A stretch of DNA of 64,000 nucleotides from assembly GCA_025449115.1 (NCBI GenBank), contig JAHLKC010000050.1, positions 1 through 64,000 on the forward strand, read 5' to 3'. The notes beneath the pieces were generated by a model. The model was not told the origin of the DNA, ran no database searches, and saw nothing but the letters and a program-made list of their open reading frames with translations. Numbering within the stretch: position 1 is the stretch's first letter; every line of letters begins with the position of its first letter. The position numbers were made by a program, and so were the translations under genes. Shown in pieces: positions 31,467 to 43,859 of the stretch. This stretch comes from Chytridium lagenaria (lineage: Eukaryota > Chytridiomycota > Chytridiomycetes > Chytridiales > Chytridiaceae).

Positions 31467-33784
31467 ATGCCCGTCCTCGGCCCTATGTTATCTCCGAAGC
31501 CCGCAACAACAACAACGGCTGGTGGCGCTTCGGCAGACGTCACTAACCTTCCCGCCTCATCACCCACACCAACCCCATCTATGCCTTACAGTTTTGGACA
31601 AGGAGGAGGAGGACTTGCCAGTAGCTCACTCCTTCTTCCTTCACCGTCATCAAGTCTTTTTGAACGGAGCATGGGAGCGTTGTTTTCCAATTTGAAGGGA
31701 AGCCTCGGTTATGATCTTTTCATGGACGCTCCTGGATCATCCACTTCTACTTCAACACCTTCAGGACTTCGTCCGACATCTACAAATGGCTCCTCGACGT
31801 TGTTTGGCATGAACGGGTCTTCGTCAAACCATCTTTCGGCCTCATCATCTTCAACCTCACTACCGGATCTGGGGTCATTGTTGTCACCGTACCCTGGTGG
31901 TGCGCAGGCGGCGAATGGACCATCAGATGTCTTGAGAACGTTCTTTGTGTCGAGTTCCTCGGAAAATCACATATCACATAACGCCGCATCTCCTCCGGCA
32001 CTTCTCGCCCCAACCGCTCCCTCAGACCGCACCATCTCTCGATCCAGCACAGCACCCACCTCCGAGCCTCCCTCCCAATGCAGTTCCCCGACCCCACCAG
32101 CCCCATCTACAATATCAACATCTCTACCCCCTCCACCTATGCATCTGCTCACAGCACCTAGCGACATGCCGTCCCTCCTCTCCCCTAATACCGCAAGCTT
32201 TTTAGGATTGAGCGGCCGCACACCATCGTCGAGTGTACCAGGGAGTGCGCTGGATGCGTTAGCTAGTATGGATATCGGGATGGAGTTGGGGTTGAATGGA
32301 TTGGCTAGTGGGGAGGGGTTGAATGGGATTGGGGAGATGGGGGGGATGTCGAATGGGACAACTGGTGGAATGAATGGGTTAAGCGGGTTTGGAGAGTATG
32401 GGAGGAACGTCAAAAACTAATGATGGCCTTTTGGCTTTGAATGGTTTAGGGGTATGGGAGGGGCGTTGGGGCCGAACGATGGACTTTCTGGCCTGAACGG
32501 ATTAGGAAGTATGGGTGAACCCAATCCTTCTGGGTCGAGTCTTGGTAACATGATCCTTGACGATACCTCTGCCTTTATGGCGAGTATCACAGGCGGGTTT
32601 TCGTCGTTGAACGAGAAAGACCCTGCAGTAGAATACATCATGGGATCATTTCTCGACAGCATCAACGCCATAACCCCACCGGACGATCCACTTAAGTTTG
32701 TTTCCTTGACGGACGGAACCACCGATGACGTGACGCGGGCGTCACCATTGTCTCAACCTCAACAGATGGAAGAGCTAGGTGCTGAGACGCGGCGGGGTTC
32801 TATTCACGCTCCACCTGTTCCGCAGTACAGTGACGACATGCTTTTGATTGATTTCCCCGCAATTGGGGACGTCCCTTCTGGATCTCCGTCGCTCACAAGA
32901 GACATTTCTAATCATCTCGCGTCCGCTATAGCTGCTGCTACTGGCCCGCCTACAATATTGTCTGGAATTTCACGTCCCATGCATTCCCATGCTCCATTGA
33001 TCAGCAGCCCGCTTTCAGCCCCTTCCTCAGTCCAACATATAAAACAATTCACAGAACGCGTTCCGTCCGCCCTTCCTACCGCAACAACCCCTCGCAGCCC
33101 CTCTACACACAGTCCCGTCTTCTAATACCATCCAATCCTCCAATTCTATCCTAAACTTCTTCCCAACTCAGGACTCGCAACTTTTTTCGCCCAGATCACT
33201 CCCTCTCCCGTCGCTCATCCATCAACATTGTCTCTCCCCCTTCCTTCCAACCACCCCAAGACCCGCCTCCCAACATCATCCGTCGTCACTCCATGTTCGT
33301 TTCCGTCCCTTCCTCGTCCGACATGTTCCTTCCAGCCTTCCGTCCTTCCCCACGTCCAGTGATGGCCCCTCCTCCTCGTCCCCAATTTCCTCCACGTCAT
33401 CCCCAATACCAACCATACACGCCTCCAACCTCCCTCACAGGCTCCCTTACCCCAGGCGGTAAAGCTAAACCCTTTCGATGCGAGAAATGCCCTCAAACCT
33501 TTTCACGATCCCATGATCTCAAACGGCACTATTACATCCATTCTCAGGAAAAGCCTTTCCTCTGTCCAAGGTGTGGGAAGGGATTTGCACGACGGGATGC
33601 CTTGCGGCGACATGAAAAAGCGGTCGCGGATGGCAAGAAGGTGCATTGCCATGCTAGTGGGAGTCCTTATGGGGGGAGTCCGGGAGGGAGTCCATTTTTT
33701 GGGGGAATGGAAGAGGACGAGGAGGATGAGGGGGAGGAGAGGGAAGTAAATGGGAATCGCGGTGGGTTAGATATGGCTATGTGA
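31467..33784 (+). CDS. C2H2 zinc-finger transcription factor
   Basis: A nuclear DNA-binding regulator with two tandem C2H2 fingers near the C-terminus. Finger 1 is CEKCPQTFSRSHDLKRHYYIH and finger 2 opens FLCPRCGKGFARRDALRRHE, separated by a TGEKP-like linker (SQEKP). The SHDLKRH / RDALRRH helix pair resembles the Crz1/Msn2 group of fungal stress regulators, but the exact subfamily cannot be fixed. The first 600 or so residues are low-complexity: Ser/Thr/Pro-rich, then Gly/Asn/Met-rich, as in activation regions. The ATG at 31467 opens the frame. A 54-bp intron at 32396-32449 (GTATGG...AACTAATG...TTTAG) keeps the frame. A second intron lies in about 33,112-33,194. The C-terminal tail is acidic. 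Confidence 0.8.
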
Positions 33785-34442
33785 TCCGAACTATCTATCC
33801 CTTTTTTCACCCTTCCCGAAGTATTCCCATCTTTATTTTTTACTGGTTTTTTCTTTAGTCAATACTTCTCACGAAATTCACATTATTTTTATTTATCTTG
33901 CATTGTTTCCCGGTTCCCTATTGTATCTACACTATCACCCCCACATCCTTTTTTTTTTGCTTTTGCACGTACCACGTCTTTTTGATTTTTTAAACACATT
34001 TTTATTGTGATTTGCATGTGAAGACTCTGTTTTGAAATGATTTTTGTAGGAAGTTGAATTGAAATAGACTTGTTTAGTTTCCCTTCTCAACCAACACTCG
34101 ACAAACTTGTACTTAAGCCAACAAAAGTAAAGTTTCCACGCTACATATAAAAGGCACAAAAAAAAAAACCGCCTTCCACGAAATAAATCGGTTGAACGAT
34201 TATTAAAGCTTTTCTCTGTAAACCCCATCAATATTTTAATATCTTATTAGTGCCATAAAATGTGGGACTTTTTCCTTAGCAAACTCTCTGTGTGTGTACG
34301 ATTTTATTTTAATTAATACATTTCAAATTCGGACTCGGACGCTGGTGCTTTAGAAGCTCTTGCATTCGGACTTCTAGAGCCATATTAGCAAACATCCACA
34401 TGTGAACTCTCTAAAACGTACCCAATATTTGATAATCGCGAA
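33785..34442. other. Convergent intergenic region
   Basis: AT-rich DNA between two converging genes (transcription factor on plus, NudE on minus), so it should hold both 3' ends. No gene is seen. Confidence 0.5.
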
Positions 34443-35507
34443 TTAAGCGAAGAAGCCTTCATCGGTGGTGATAAGAGGAGAGGTTGGACGTATTTGTCTC
34501 GTGCGGCGGTGATCCGCATTTCTAATGACTGAGAAATTACAAGAATATGTAAGCTTCATACGAAAAAACAAATTCTGAAAGACAAAAGGAAAGAAAAAAG
34601 AAAGTAAAGTAGATAATAAATTGAGAAGCACGACGCACTTTTGCTCGTTGTAATAATTCGTTCAGTGTAATGATGGCTGGTGATTTCGGAGTTAAACCGA
34701 TGTTATTTTCATGTTGCAGGGGCGGGTCCTTGGGTGGTGCGCTCATCTCAACGTCATCGTCAAGAACGGCTCGCTCCTTTGTTGTCGATACATCCATCGC
34801 ATTCGGACCATCAGTCTCCGAAAAAATCGTCGCATTCGTGAGTGAAGGTGAATCTAAGGCCCGCGCGTTCCCACCGAGTTGATCCCTATCGTCCAGTTTT
34901 GATCGCACAACTGAAAGTTCGGTCATGGCATCTAACGCAAAGAAAATGTTTTATAAGACAGTTATGGCGCCAAAACACCTCGATTACCTCTTAACTCATC
35001 CCTTAATCTCTGCGCTTCCTCTTCAAGCGTTGACTTAGCTTCCAGTTCATGCTCAAAGAAAATCATACGTTCTAGGACCTTATTGTACTTTGCTTCTAAA
35101 TCCTCTGCGGTCACCGTCTGCACCCGGAAGTTCTGTTCAATCTCTGAGTTTGTAATCTCCAACTCCCTCGTTTGATCCTTATATAGTTTTTCCGACGCTC
35201 GAAGTCCTTCCACCTCATTTTGAAGGCTGTTGATTGTTTTGTTGGCTTCGGTTTGGTGAGCAGTGAAGCGATTCTTTAACGTAAGCAAGAGCAAAAAAAA
35301 GGTGGTATAAACATCTGGTATCGCTGGGGCTAAACAAAGGGTGAAATAAAAAGGTTTACCCGAAGCTCCTCTAGCTCTTTAGAGAGTAGCTGGTTACGCT
35401 TTTTTAGATCAAGGACTTCTTTGTCGAGCTCGGCCTCATATTCCGGGAGTCGGACTGGAATTCTTCAAAGTCTCTTTTGGCCTCCTCGAGCTCGGCTCTC
35501 AGGGCAT
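34443..35507 (-). CDS. NudE/NDEL1-family dynein regulator
   Basis: NudE proteins bind LIS1 and cytoplasmic dynein and act in nuclear migration, spindle function and retrograde transport. The N-terminal exon reads ELEEAKRDFEEFQSDS and, after a one-base frame break at about 35,447, EYEAELDKEVLDLKKRNQLL. This matches the NDE1/NDEL1 coiled coil (EFQEGSRELEAEL type). The next exon (34962-35270 or so) holds the most conserved part, AEDLEAKYNKVLERMIFFEH, followed by ELEAKSTLEEEAQRLRDELR. Then come a Ser/Asp-rich exon and, after an intron at 34529-34638, a basic C-terminus ending at a stop at 34443. The start lies upstream of CPNCDALRAEL and is not fixed. The break is at GG where GGG would keep frame. 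Confidence 0.8.
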
Positions 35508-36323
35508 CGCAGTTTGGGCAGCTAGTTGCAGTTGGAGAGTGTGAGGTTATTGCAGCCGATGGAATCATTAACGGTCAGGATGAAACAAGTTGGGTAACAA
35601 CCATTCCAACTTACTTTGCTTCCATTTGCCGATATCTAACCAGCTGTCAGGATGAAAGGATGGACAGATGGATGAAGGGATCAAGGTAGAATGAACGATG
35701 GATGGATAAACGGATGACGGGGGACGATGGTGTTGAGTGAACAGGGGTTTAGAGGATGGGTGGGTGGACGGATGGGCAGGGTTTGAGAAAGATGAAAGTT
35801 TGTCCAATTGACACCAAAACCCCTTTTCTCGACCAAAGGTTGGTCTTGCCACAGTGAACTTTTTTTCAGTCTTCTTAGAGAAAAACCATCACCGTTCAAT
35901 GGGCTCCTCGGAGTTCTTACACGTAAAAATAATTGTTTGTTTGTTTATGCATTTTATTCCAGCTCGTTACATCTCATTAAACGGTAAATATACGGCATAC
36001 CCAAAATAATAAAAGAAGAAAAAAAGCCTAAAAATAAATAAAAAACCGGGAAATATGGTGTCTCTCTTTTACACCTTCCCTTCACTTCATCCCTTCACGT
36101 CAAAAAATCACAGAAACCACGGTGTCGACATAGATCACCTTGTGCATAGACAACCCCCTTGACATAGACGAATAGCCAGGGCCAGTTCGTTCGAACAAAA
36201 AACAAAGAATAAAACAACGTAGGAAAATAAATGAGAAATGCACTGATGTGTTGAGAAAATTAGGCTGCCCACACGGTAAGGGGGCAATAAACCTGAGGAG
36301 AAAGTGGACGCTACAGAAGGAAT
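35508..36323. other. Intergenic with (GGAT)n-like tract
   Basis: Degenerate GGAT/GGAC repeats run from about 35,650 to 35,780. The rest is AT-rich. The NudE 5' end may extend into the left part. Confidence 0.45.
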
Positions 36324-38503
36324 TTAGACGGAAACTATTGATAATGCGATGGCGAGGCAAACGATCATAGAGACAGCGGCCATTGTGTCTAATAAACATA
36401 TGTCAATACTTCCTTCCTCAATAAATTGATAGTAAACGGATTTAGGGTTAATCCTACATTCGATAAGCACGACGCTTGCAATGTTATCGGCTTCTCCTTT
36501 CGGGTGCCAAAGTTGTGTAAAAAAAACTGTGGACGATGCTGTTGGAACGCCTGTCTCGATCTAACGTAAAGTCAGAATTGGAGATAAAGAGTATAAACTT
36601 TGAAACGTTTGCTCACCAACAACACAAATCTCAACATCTTATCATTTCGATCCACAACTCCAGCATTCGTCAACCCAATGATAATCGCAAAGCCAATCAA
36701 CGGGAACATGACGAGTCTCGCAAATGCGATCGCGAGGGTGATGCGAATGGGAAGGAGGGACCGGAGGTTTAGGCGACCAAGCGCAGCACCCAGATTAACT
36801 AAGCCGAGAGGGACGGCGGCGTCGCCGAGGAATTTTAAGGTTTCGAAAAGGAAGAGAAAGGGGGGCTCGTTGGTAGATGGCGCGGCGGAAGCGTTGGGTA
36901 GGTCAATAAATAAGGCCTTGAGAAAGGGAACAACAGCCACAATGAGTCCGACAACGGTCTATAAATGAAGTGAAAGAATTAAGACACCATCTATTACAAA
37001 AAAAAAAGACAAAACGAAAAGCAAACAAAGAATCCAGAAACTAACCGCAATATTCGCCAAATTTCCAAAAGCCTTAATCCAAAACCATGTCTCTTCTGAG
37101 ATTTTCACTTTTTTTAAAGGTGCCGAGTCCGCTTTCCCACCTGCCGCTCTCATCATCCAACCCACCGCATGCGGTTTTTTCCCGCCACTCCCATTCACAT
37201 CCAACGGTGAATTTGAATTATAATGATCATCCACATTCAACACAGTCGATGATGCCTTCCCCAACTCTCCCTGATTCCTTTGAACACCAACCTCTGCGCG
37301 CTCTCGTAACGGGATCGGGATTTGCCCGTGGGATGAATTTGCGGAGCCGTTGTTGGGGTCACCTGCTTCGGAACCGCCCGCATCTGCCATACGACTTGTA
37401 AGGGAGAAGGATTCTCTACGAATAAGATTTGAGGGTAGAACGTTCTTGAATGAACTCGCCCTCGTCAATGCCATCGCTGCTGGTGTTGATGCTGCATGAG
37501 CACTTCCTGGTGTTGGTATAATACCCGATGGAACGGTTTGGGTGGAAGGTGATGCCGAGATGTTTACTGGGGAATCCATTCGGGATGAAGCGACTATTTC
37601 TCGAGCTTCGTGGATGTTGTTAGGGAGAGATATGTCCATCATGGAAGGGTCTGGTGAGTTGTTGATGTCGCGAAAGTCTTCCCCAAAAAGTTTGTAGCCA
37701 ATAGAAAAGAAAAAGAGATTGGTGAGGCAGAGGAAGCCAGAGATATAGCTGCACAAAAATTTGGATTAATTGATTATCGGCGGATATTTAAATGCTTACG
37801 CAATGCCTTTTGATGCGTCGCCTTGGCTAAATGGTAACTGATCGCCGAGAGAAAGGACGACTTGAAGGAAGTTAGTTATAAAAGATGCCTTTAAATATAA
37901 AGGTTGGAACTTACTTGCAATCGGAAGGTCACCGTGATTTCCCATAGCAACAGCCACTAAATGAAAGCTTTGTCAGTGCCGAGATAAATAAAAAATAAAA
38001 AATCACAGTCCAAACTACGCGTTCACATATAAATAACAAAAACTCACGCATGCATCCATATCTAAACCCCTTGGGTGGATTCACAAGTTTCAGCACAACA
38101 TATCCAATTACAAGACCCATCGATAACATAAATACACTCGCAACACTCATAATTCCAAACTGCTTGAGGTTGCTTGTGTCGATTCCAATCACCACTTTAG
38201 TAAATAATAGACTTGGGTAGAGGACCCAGATTAGAACCTACATGTATAAAGAGGATGAGTCATCCGCTATGTTGTGTGATGAATGTACTTACTGTAGCGA
38301 TGATCTTTGAGCCTTCGGGCGTGAGAGTGCGACGCTTAGACATGACCATCCCAACACCTGCGAAGTAAGTCGGTGTTTAACAAAATCGGCATCGGCTTGC
38401 AAACAAGGTGATTCTCCAGCATCTACTTACCCATAATGAACATTAACTTGAGAATGGGCCTTGTTGACGCCCATGCAATTTGAGGGGTGATATTGAATGA
38501 CAT
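36324..38503 (-). CDS. PIN-like/ECM3-type membrane transport protein
   Basis: A multi-exon member of the auxin-efflux-carrier-like family (Pfam Mem_trans), which in fungi comprises 10-TM transporters of the ER or plasma membrane such as yeast ECM3. Exon 1 starts at ATG 38503 (MSFNITPQIAWASTRPILKL) and ends at GTAAGT. Exon 2 has GVGMVMSKRRTLTPEGSKII. Exon 3 has VLIWVLYPSLLFTKVVIGID. Then come VAVAMGNHGDLPI and a further helix, matching the N-terminal helix bundle including the conserved N.G.LP motif. A long Ser/Pro/Asn-rich cytosolic loop follows (about 37,100-37,650). C-terminal helices follow (GDAAVPLGLVNLGAALGRL; LVMFPLIGFAIIIGL). The last exon ends at 36324. Substrate unknown. Confidence 0.8.
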
Positions 38504-39125
38504 GATGATGATTATATGAATCTCTTATTATTATCTTGATGCCTTTCTCGACTTCTTCTAATAGTCAAATGAAGGAGACGTTGGTGAAATAGAGGAATGA
38601 GCGAAAGAAAGTAAGGCGTCTCTCCCTCAATTGCCTCCTTGTTCCAACTCCTCCCTTCCCAGCTTCCTCTACCTCTTGACGCGGAATCTTCCTTTCAAGC
38701 GTGGATGTAATGTTGGCCGTGGACCCAGGGTGAAGTGAGGGACCGATACCAAGTTGCAAGAAGGAGGTGGATGTTGTTTTTGTTGTCAACAAATGAATGA
38801 ACAAAACAACGGGAAAATGAAATTGTCAGCATTGCTGTTCAATCAGGCAGGCGTCAAGATCCACGGACCAAAGTCCATGCGGCCTCATTCCTCCTTCTAA
38901 TGGCAGATCCCAATTCTGACGAATAAACAACAGCATCTGAACTCATGGCCGGAGTCGATGTTGAGGAATCGGAGTCTTGGGAGTGCGGTCTTACTTCCCA
39001 ATGACCGGAGGCAGCTTAATCAAAATAACCTGCAAGAAATCGATACATACATCTGCGATGAAACAACCTTTACATTACTGAGCTCCAGGCTTACATACAT
39101 GATTTACGTTTTCTGTATTTATTAT
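38504..39125. other. Intergenic
   Basis: Between the start of the carrier gene and the end of the MCM9 gene, both on the minus strand. It should hold the carrier's promoter. Short open frames here show no recognisable content. Confidence 0.4.
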
Positions 39126-42060
39126 TTAATGTCGTCTTTTTTTCAGTAAAGGAACTTCCTCGTCCCATCCGCTCTCTCTCGGTGCTCCACTCCCTCGCGC
39201 TGCTCCGCTAATACCAACGACATTTCCATTACCATCCTCTCGTCCCTCTTCATCATCATCCGCATCCTCATCTAGCGCTGCAAGAGCCGCGGCAGTCCCC
39301 TCATAAGGCGATGATGACGAACCCGTCTGCATCCCTCTCTTCGCCCTTCCCAATCGGCTCTGTTGACTATACTGACTACTTCCCCCATCATCATCATCCG
39401 AAATTAAATGCGCCAGATTCATTTTTTTTAACAGCTCTAGTTCTAAAAGCGATGAATGGAGAACATCATGGACGTATGGAAATACCTTGTTGTCCATAAA
39501 ATGCTTCTGGGTTTTCGGGAAATGGGGCGTGAAGTGGTGATTGTCCTGACGCCAGACCAGAAGCGTTCATCGATAGTTCCATTAAAAGAACCGCCGATAC
39601 CTAATCAGCATGAATACAGTAGCCTAAGACTACGAAAAAAAGAATAGAAAAATATTAAAAACATACCGCATCTTGAACTCCAGCAACACTCTTGCACATA
39701 AGCCTTGCCTAATATTAAGCAAAACACCATATGATTAAACAATTGAATGTTCCCAATAGGGATGGACACCAACTCACATGCGCTTGTGTCAACCGAATTA
39801 AACTTTCCAAAAGTCTCACCTAACAACCAAACTTCTTAAAAAACAATACTTCCCAAATCCCCAAACCCACCGTTGTCCTCGCCGCATTTCTCGAGTCCGA
39901 ATTCCTTTGTACCGTGTAGTACCTTTGCAAAATAACACTCGCCTCATCCGAAAGCTCCGCATTACAATTCGCCTTCACGTACTTGATGTAAGCCTGTAGT
40001 CTCCCAAAGTCCCAAATCTTTGCCTCCTTCTCCGTAACTTCCTCGACGTCTTCAGCGACGTCTGATTCCAAACCAAGAATAAAAGAGGATAATTGCCTTT
40101 TTTTTGTTGTTGTAAGGTTGAGAAAAAGATCGGGAAACTTACATATCCCATTCGTCATTTTGGTTGTCAAGAAGAACGAGGATGAGGTCAAAGCGGGAGA
40201 GAAGTGGACTTCCTAACCCCACGTTCACTTCCAACCCAAGAGAAAAGTCATACTTTCCCTTCGGATTTGTAGCAGCAAGGATTGCACACCTGGTGTTCAA
40301 TTTACAAACCAATCCAGCCTTCACTTGTCAGCTTTAAACACTCACTCACCATCCATACCTTTGCAACACTGATAGTCTAGTCAAATTATAAAAACGTTAA
40401 CAATACTAAATAATAGGAGGGACCGGGGGAATCACCTGCTGCTCCATAGCCTCATGAATTGCAGTCTTATCGGTCTCTCTAATCCCCCAAACTCATCAAT
40501 ACAGCATATACCTCTATCAGCAAGCACAAGCGCCCCAGCCTCAAGCTGCCATTCCCCCGAATCCTTCACGGCACTCACAGTCAATCCAGCGCTGGTAGAT
40601 CCGATACCAGTTGTCAATATCGCGCGTGAAGTTAATAGCGAGGCGTAACGAAGAAATTGAGATTTGCCGGTACCTATAAAAAGCGTGTGTCAGAAAGATC
40701 GAGGTGTACTATGTGGAAAATCAAAGTCAATTAGAGTACTTTCCGCACCTGGGTCACCGACGAGGAGAAGATGTGCGTCGCCACGTAGTTTTAAACCACT
40801 AGAGTCGTATTTCGGGACGCCGCCGATAAGTACCAGCATGACTGCCAATTTTTACAACGTACATCCCAATTACGCTTGGGCAGAAGGACTTCAAGATATG
40901 GTCTCTCGCTAGACAAAACATGAGCGAAGCAAATAAGAAAAAAAGGGATGAAAGGAAAAGGATGGAGGCGATTTTAAAACCTGCCATGGGTCGATCTGAA
41001 TGTGATTCCCAGAATTGTTTAAATTCGGCCTTCAATTCATCGGTGAGGAGACTGTGGCCAGTTTGGTCGTTGTTGACTTCGATCGAATTGGCTACGATCA
41101 CGACTTCGGAGTCTACGCGTTTTGTTTCGGTCATGGGCTTAAATCTTAAAATCCCAATACCCCTGCAAATCATTAAGTTATTAGATGATGAACAAAAATT
41201 AATCAGCCTACTCACACGACTGTAATATCATCTCCAGCCTTACAAGAATCCGTGATATCATCTTCCAGCACAACCGTAATCGACCGCGGAATAGTTCCAA
41301 ATGATAACTTTGTAATCTGTTCCTGCACTTTTATCTCCTGATAATCTTTGCAATGATTCGGCACGCTTCCTAGTTTCCTGTTATGAGCCCACGCGTTTGA
41401 ATGAAACTAACCAGGCTCATAATTAATCTCTGAAAACTTCTTCCCATTGCAAGGTGATTGATCAGGAAACGCCACACATTTCGTCGGCTTCGGAAAAGAG
41501 TTGTATGTGCTTCTGTCGAATACAACGGGAAACCGCCCACTGCATTTCGTGCATTGAAATATACGTGTTGTTTGGATCATACGTCGAGATCCTGTCCTTA
41601 TCACAGTCCCCTCAAATCGTAACAGTCTTCCTACATCCGCAGAACGCGGCACCTCCCAAGTTGAGCACTGTTCCACATCTTGGAGTCTATACATCCTTCA
41701 GTGATAACCTTTGAAATTAGTAGCACACCTCATGCACCGAACATGCACATTCGGTTTTACGCTTAAAGCATGCGCAAGATGATGCGATCCCATTATCTCC
41801 TCCTGTAAATTCCGGACGGCAACTTCAAGGATAGATAAGATCTCAAGGGGCTTTGTAAGGATGAGGTGATGAAGGAAAGGGTTTTCATCGGAATACTCCA
41901 TCATACTGTAAAGATATCAATGTGGATAAATAGCGTATGCCGCTTACTCGAACCAGATGGAATGAGAAGATATATCATGAGTGCCCATGATATTGATGAT
42001 TTGGTCAAAGTATTGAGGGGACCGAAGATCTGCGATAAAATGGTCTGGAGAGGTATTTAT
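39126..42060 (-). CDS. MCM9: MCM9-family DNA helicase
   Basis: MCM9 is a replicative-helicase relative that works with MCM8 in homologous recombination and fork repair. Conserved exons in order: [20 protein letters not shown]; an OB/zinc region ([33 protein letters not shown]); [46 protein letters not shown] with [12 protein letters not shown] (Walker A, split by an intron); [38 protein letters not shown] (Walker B); [40 protein letters not shown] (arginine finger); [20 protein letters not shown]. These fit MCM9 and not MCM2-7. One frame break lies at about 40,480, just after the Walker B motif. The C-terminal tail is acidic and ends KKRRH. The exact start (about 42,010-42,060) is uncertain. 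Confidence 0.9.
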
Positions 42061-42442
42061 TAGTGAATCGGGACGCTAATATGGTTATCTGTGATGGCTA
42101 TGATGTCGTTGAACGCTAATCATCTCACCCAGCAGATCCTGCGTTGGCGGCAGGGTGTCTTCTGCATCCCCTTCCGCTAGCATGTCCGATACTCTGCTTT
42201 TGGACAAGTCCTTATTTTTGTTCCTTAACAACGTACCTTATTGAAATACACCAACGCGACGCTCAACGGAGAAGATACCAGAATACACAAAGTGAATAAA
42301 TATAGAGAAGTAGAAGTTAGGGCAAAGCGAATCATCAAAAAATAAAGTCGAGACGAGACAGCAACACGGGAATAACAATTCATATAACTTTCGAAAACAA
42401 GAAAGTAACAAGACTATTGTAAAGAGTATGAAGAAAACAAGA

Positions 42443-43212
42443 TCAAGCGTTCTTAGGGAATGGAGGTCCAAAAAGGTCATCATCCTCCTGCCAGGTATGC
42501 TTAATCTTCAAATCCGACAAATCAATCTGACTTCCAGGTTCAATTAGATGGTCTGACGCCCGATAAAACAAATCCGGGAATCTGATTCTGTGGAAGTGGG
42601 GATGATCCCTGGGCCTATCCGACAAAATCAATTGATCGTTGGCCTTTTTGCGTTGATCATGTACAACAGCCGTCATCTCTTTGTCTGTCTCCTCGGTTGA
42701 CTTGATCAAAGAGCCAAGAAGACGAGTGAAGGGGTGTTCGTCTTGGTCGGCGGTGATGTAGACGTTGAGTTGGTAGAGGCCAGCTGCGAAGAGGCCGAGG
42801 AGGGCGAAACGACGCCCGGTTGAGTTAAAGAAAAGTTTCCTTATTTTCAAGGGTTTCGCTGCCGTCAGGGTGTTCCGGCCATTTCATAGTCGAGTCATAG
42901 TCGGCGTGCTCGGGGCTGTGAAACTCACGGGGCCATCTGAACAGAGTGTCGAAGTTTTAATTGCACAAGTCAAATTGAGCCTTAAAGCATTGAAAGATAT
43001 CCAGCAAACACTCACTCTCTCGCAACCTTCAGCCATTCATCAGGGTAAGCCGTAGGTCCCGTAAAGTGGTGCTTGTCGCCATGACCTGAAGATCCGTGTC
43101 TTCTCTGTGAGGACAAGACGGCGATGACTGCCCTCTGCACCCCTGAGCCTGAGGAGCATCGTGAGAGGAGCAGCTGTTGAGCGGCCTTGCGAGTGACCGC
43201 TGGAGAGGCCAT
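42443..43212 (-). CDS. Mitochondrial complex I accessory subunit (17.8-kDa-like)
   Basis: Exon 1 (43016-43212) starts at ATG and encodes an Arg/Ser/Ala-rich presequence (MASPAVTRKAAQQLLLSRCS), then GDKHHFTGPTAYPDEWLKVA. An intron at 42937-43015 (GTGAGT...TTCAG) joins it to a segment with SPEHADYDSTMKWPEHPDGS. After a frame break at about 42,830 come one membrane helix (RRFALLGLFAAGLYQLNVYI), DEHPFTRLL and a C-terminal FHRIRFPDLFYRASDHLIEP with GSQIDLSDLKI. The layout of presequence, single helix and late R(F/Y)P..F..AS..PG...DLS motif is that of fungal complex I subunits of the 17.8-kDa type, from memory of the family. The neighbour-independent evidence is modest. Confidence 0.5.
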
Positions 43213-43859
43213 TGCGTTTTTTTCACCAAAAAATTTTAATTGAGCAATATTTTCTTTTGTAAAGGACCGTCAACAGGAGATGGATGATACCGCGAAGTCT
43301 ACTCTTAGCGTTGGGTCTGTTTGTTGAGTGCTTTCGTTGTGTCTGGAATGCGATGACTAAGTACATGATGGTGATAGAAGTTTGACAGATGAATTCTGTT
43401 TTCCAAGGATGATTATCGTAGAGTATCGATGGAACCATGGCTACTATTTCAATCCCCAACATTCTTACCCGTTCTTTCTTGTCAATGGAATATAGTACCT
43501 GTACCTTTTGCTTTTACCTGACATTTTCGTATCTCACATCGTAATGTAATGACCCTACTCACCTCCTTCCTTACTGAGAAATTTGGATTTATATGCTTCA
43601 TAAATCTTGCCTTTTTTCTTTGTACATATTGTTGAAAGTGTCTGCCGGTTTTAGAAACAATAACGTTTCTTGATAAGCATTAAACCTTTTGAAGAACAGT
43701 AGCAACTCACTACCTACGTACAAAATTCACCTCTCACGGCAATATATGTAATCAACAGCTACGATCTCCATTCCGTTTAAATTAGATTGTCACCCATCAA
43801 CGCGCACTCATACATTGCAAAAGATAAATGTCTAGACTATACATAAGGCAACCAATAAC
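43213..43859. other. Intergenic
   Basis: Between the complex I subunit start and the 3' end of the next gene, both on the minus strand. AT-rich with no supported gene. Confidence 0.45.

Noticed and set aside
31780..32413. Minus-strand ORFs over the transcription factor
   Set aside because: Shadows of the low-complexity coding region. The plus strand continues into the zinc fingers.
37087..37401. Plus-strand 104-codon ORF
   Set aside because: Antisense to the Ser/Pro-rich loop of the PIN-like carrier.
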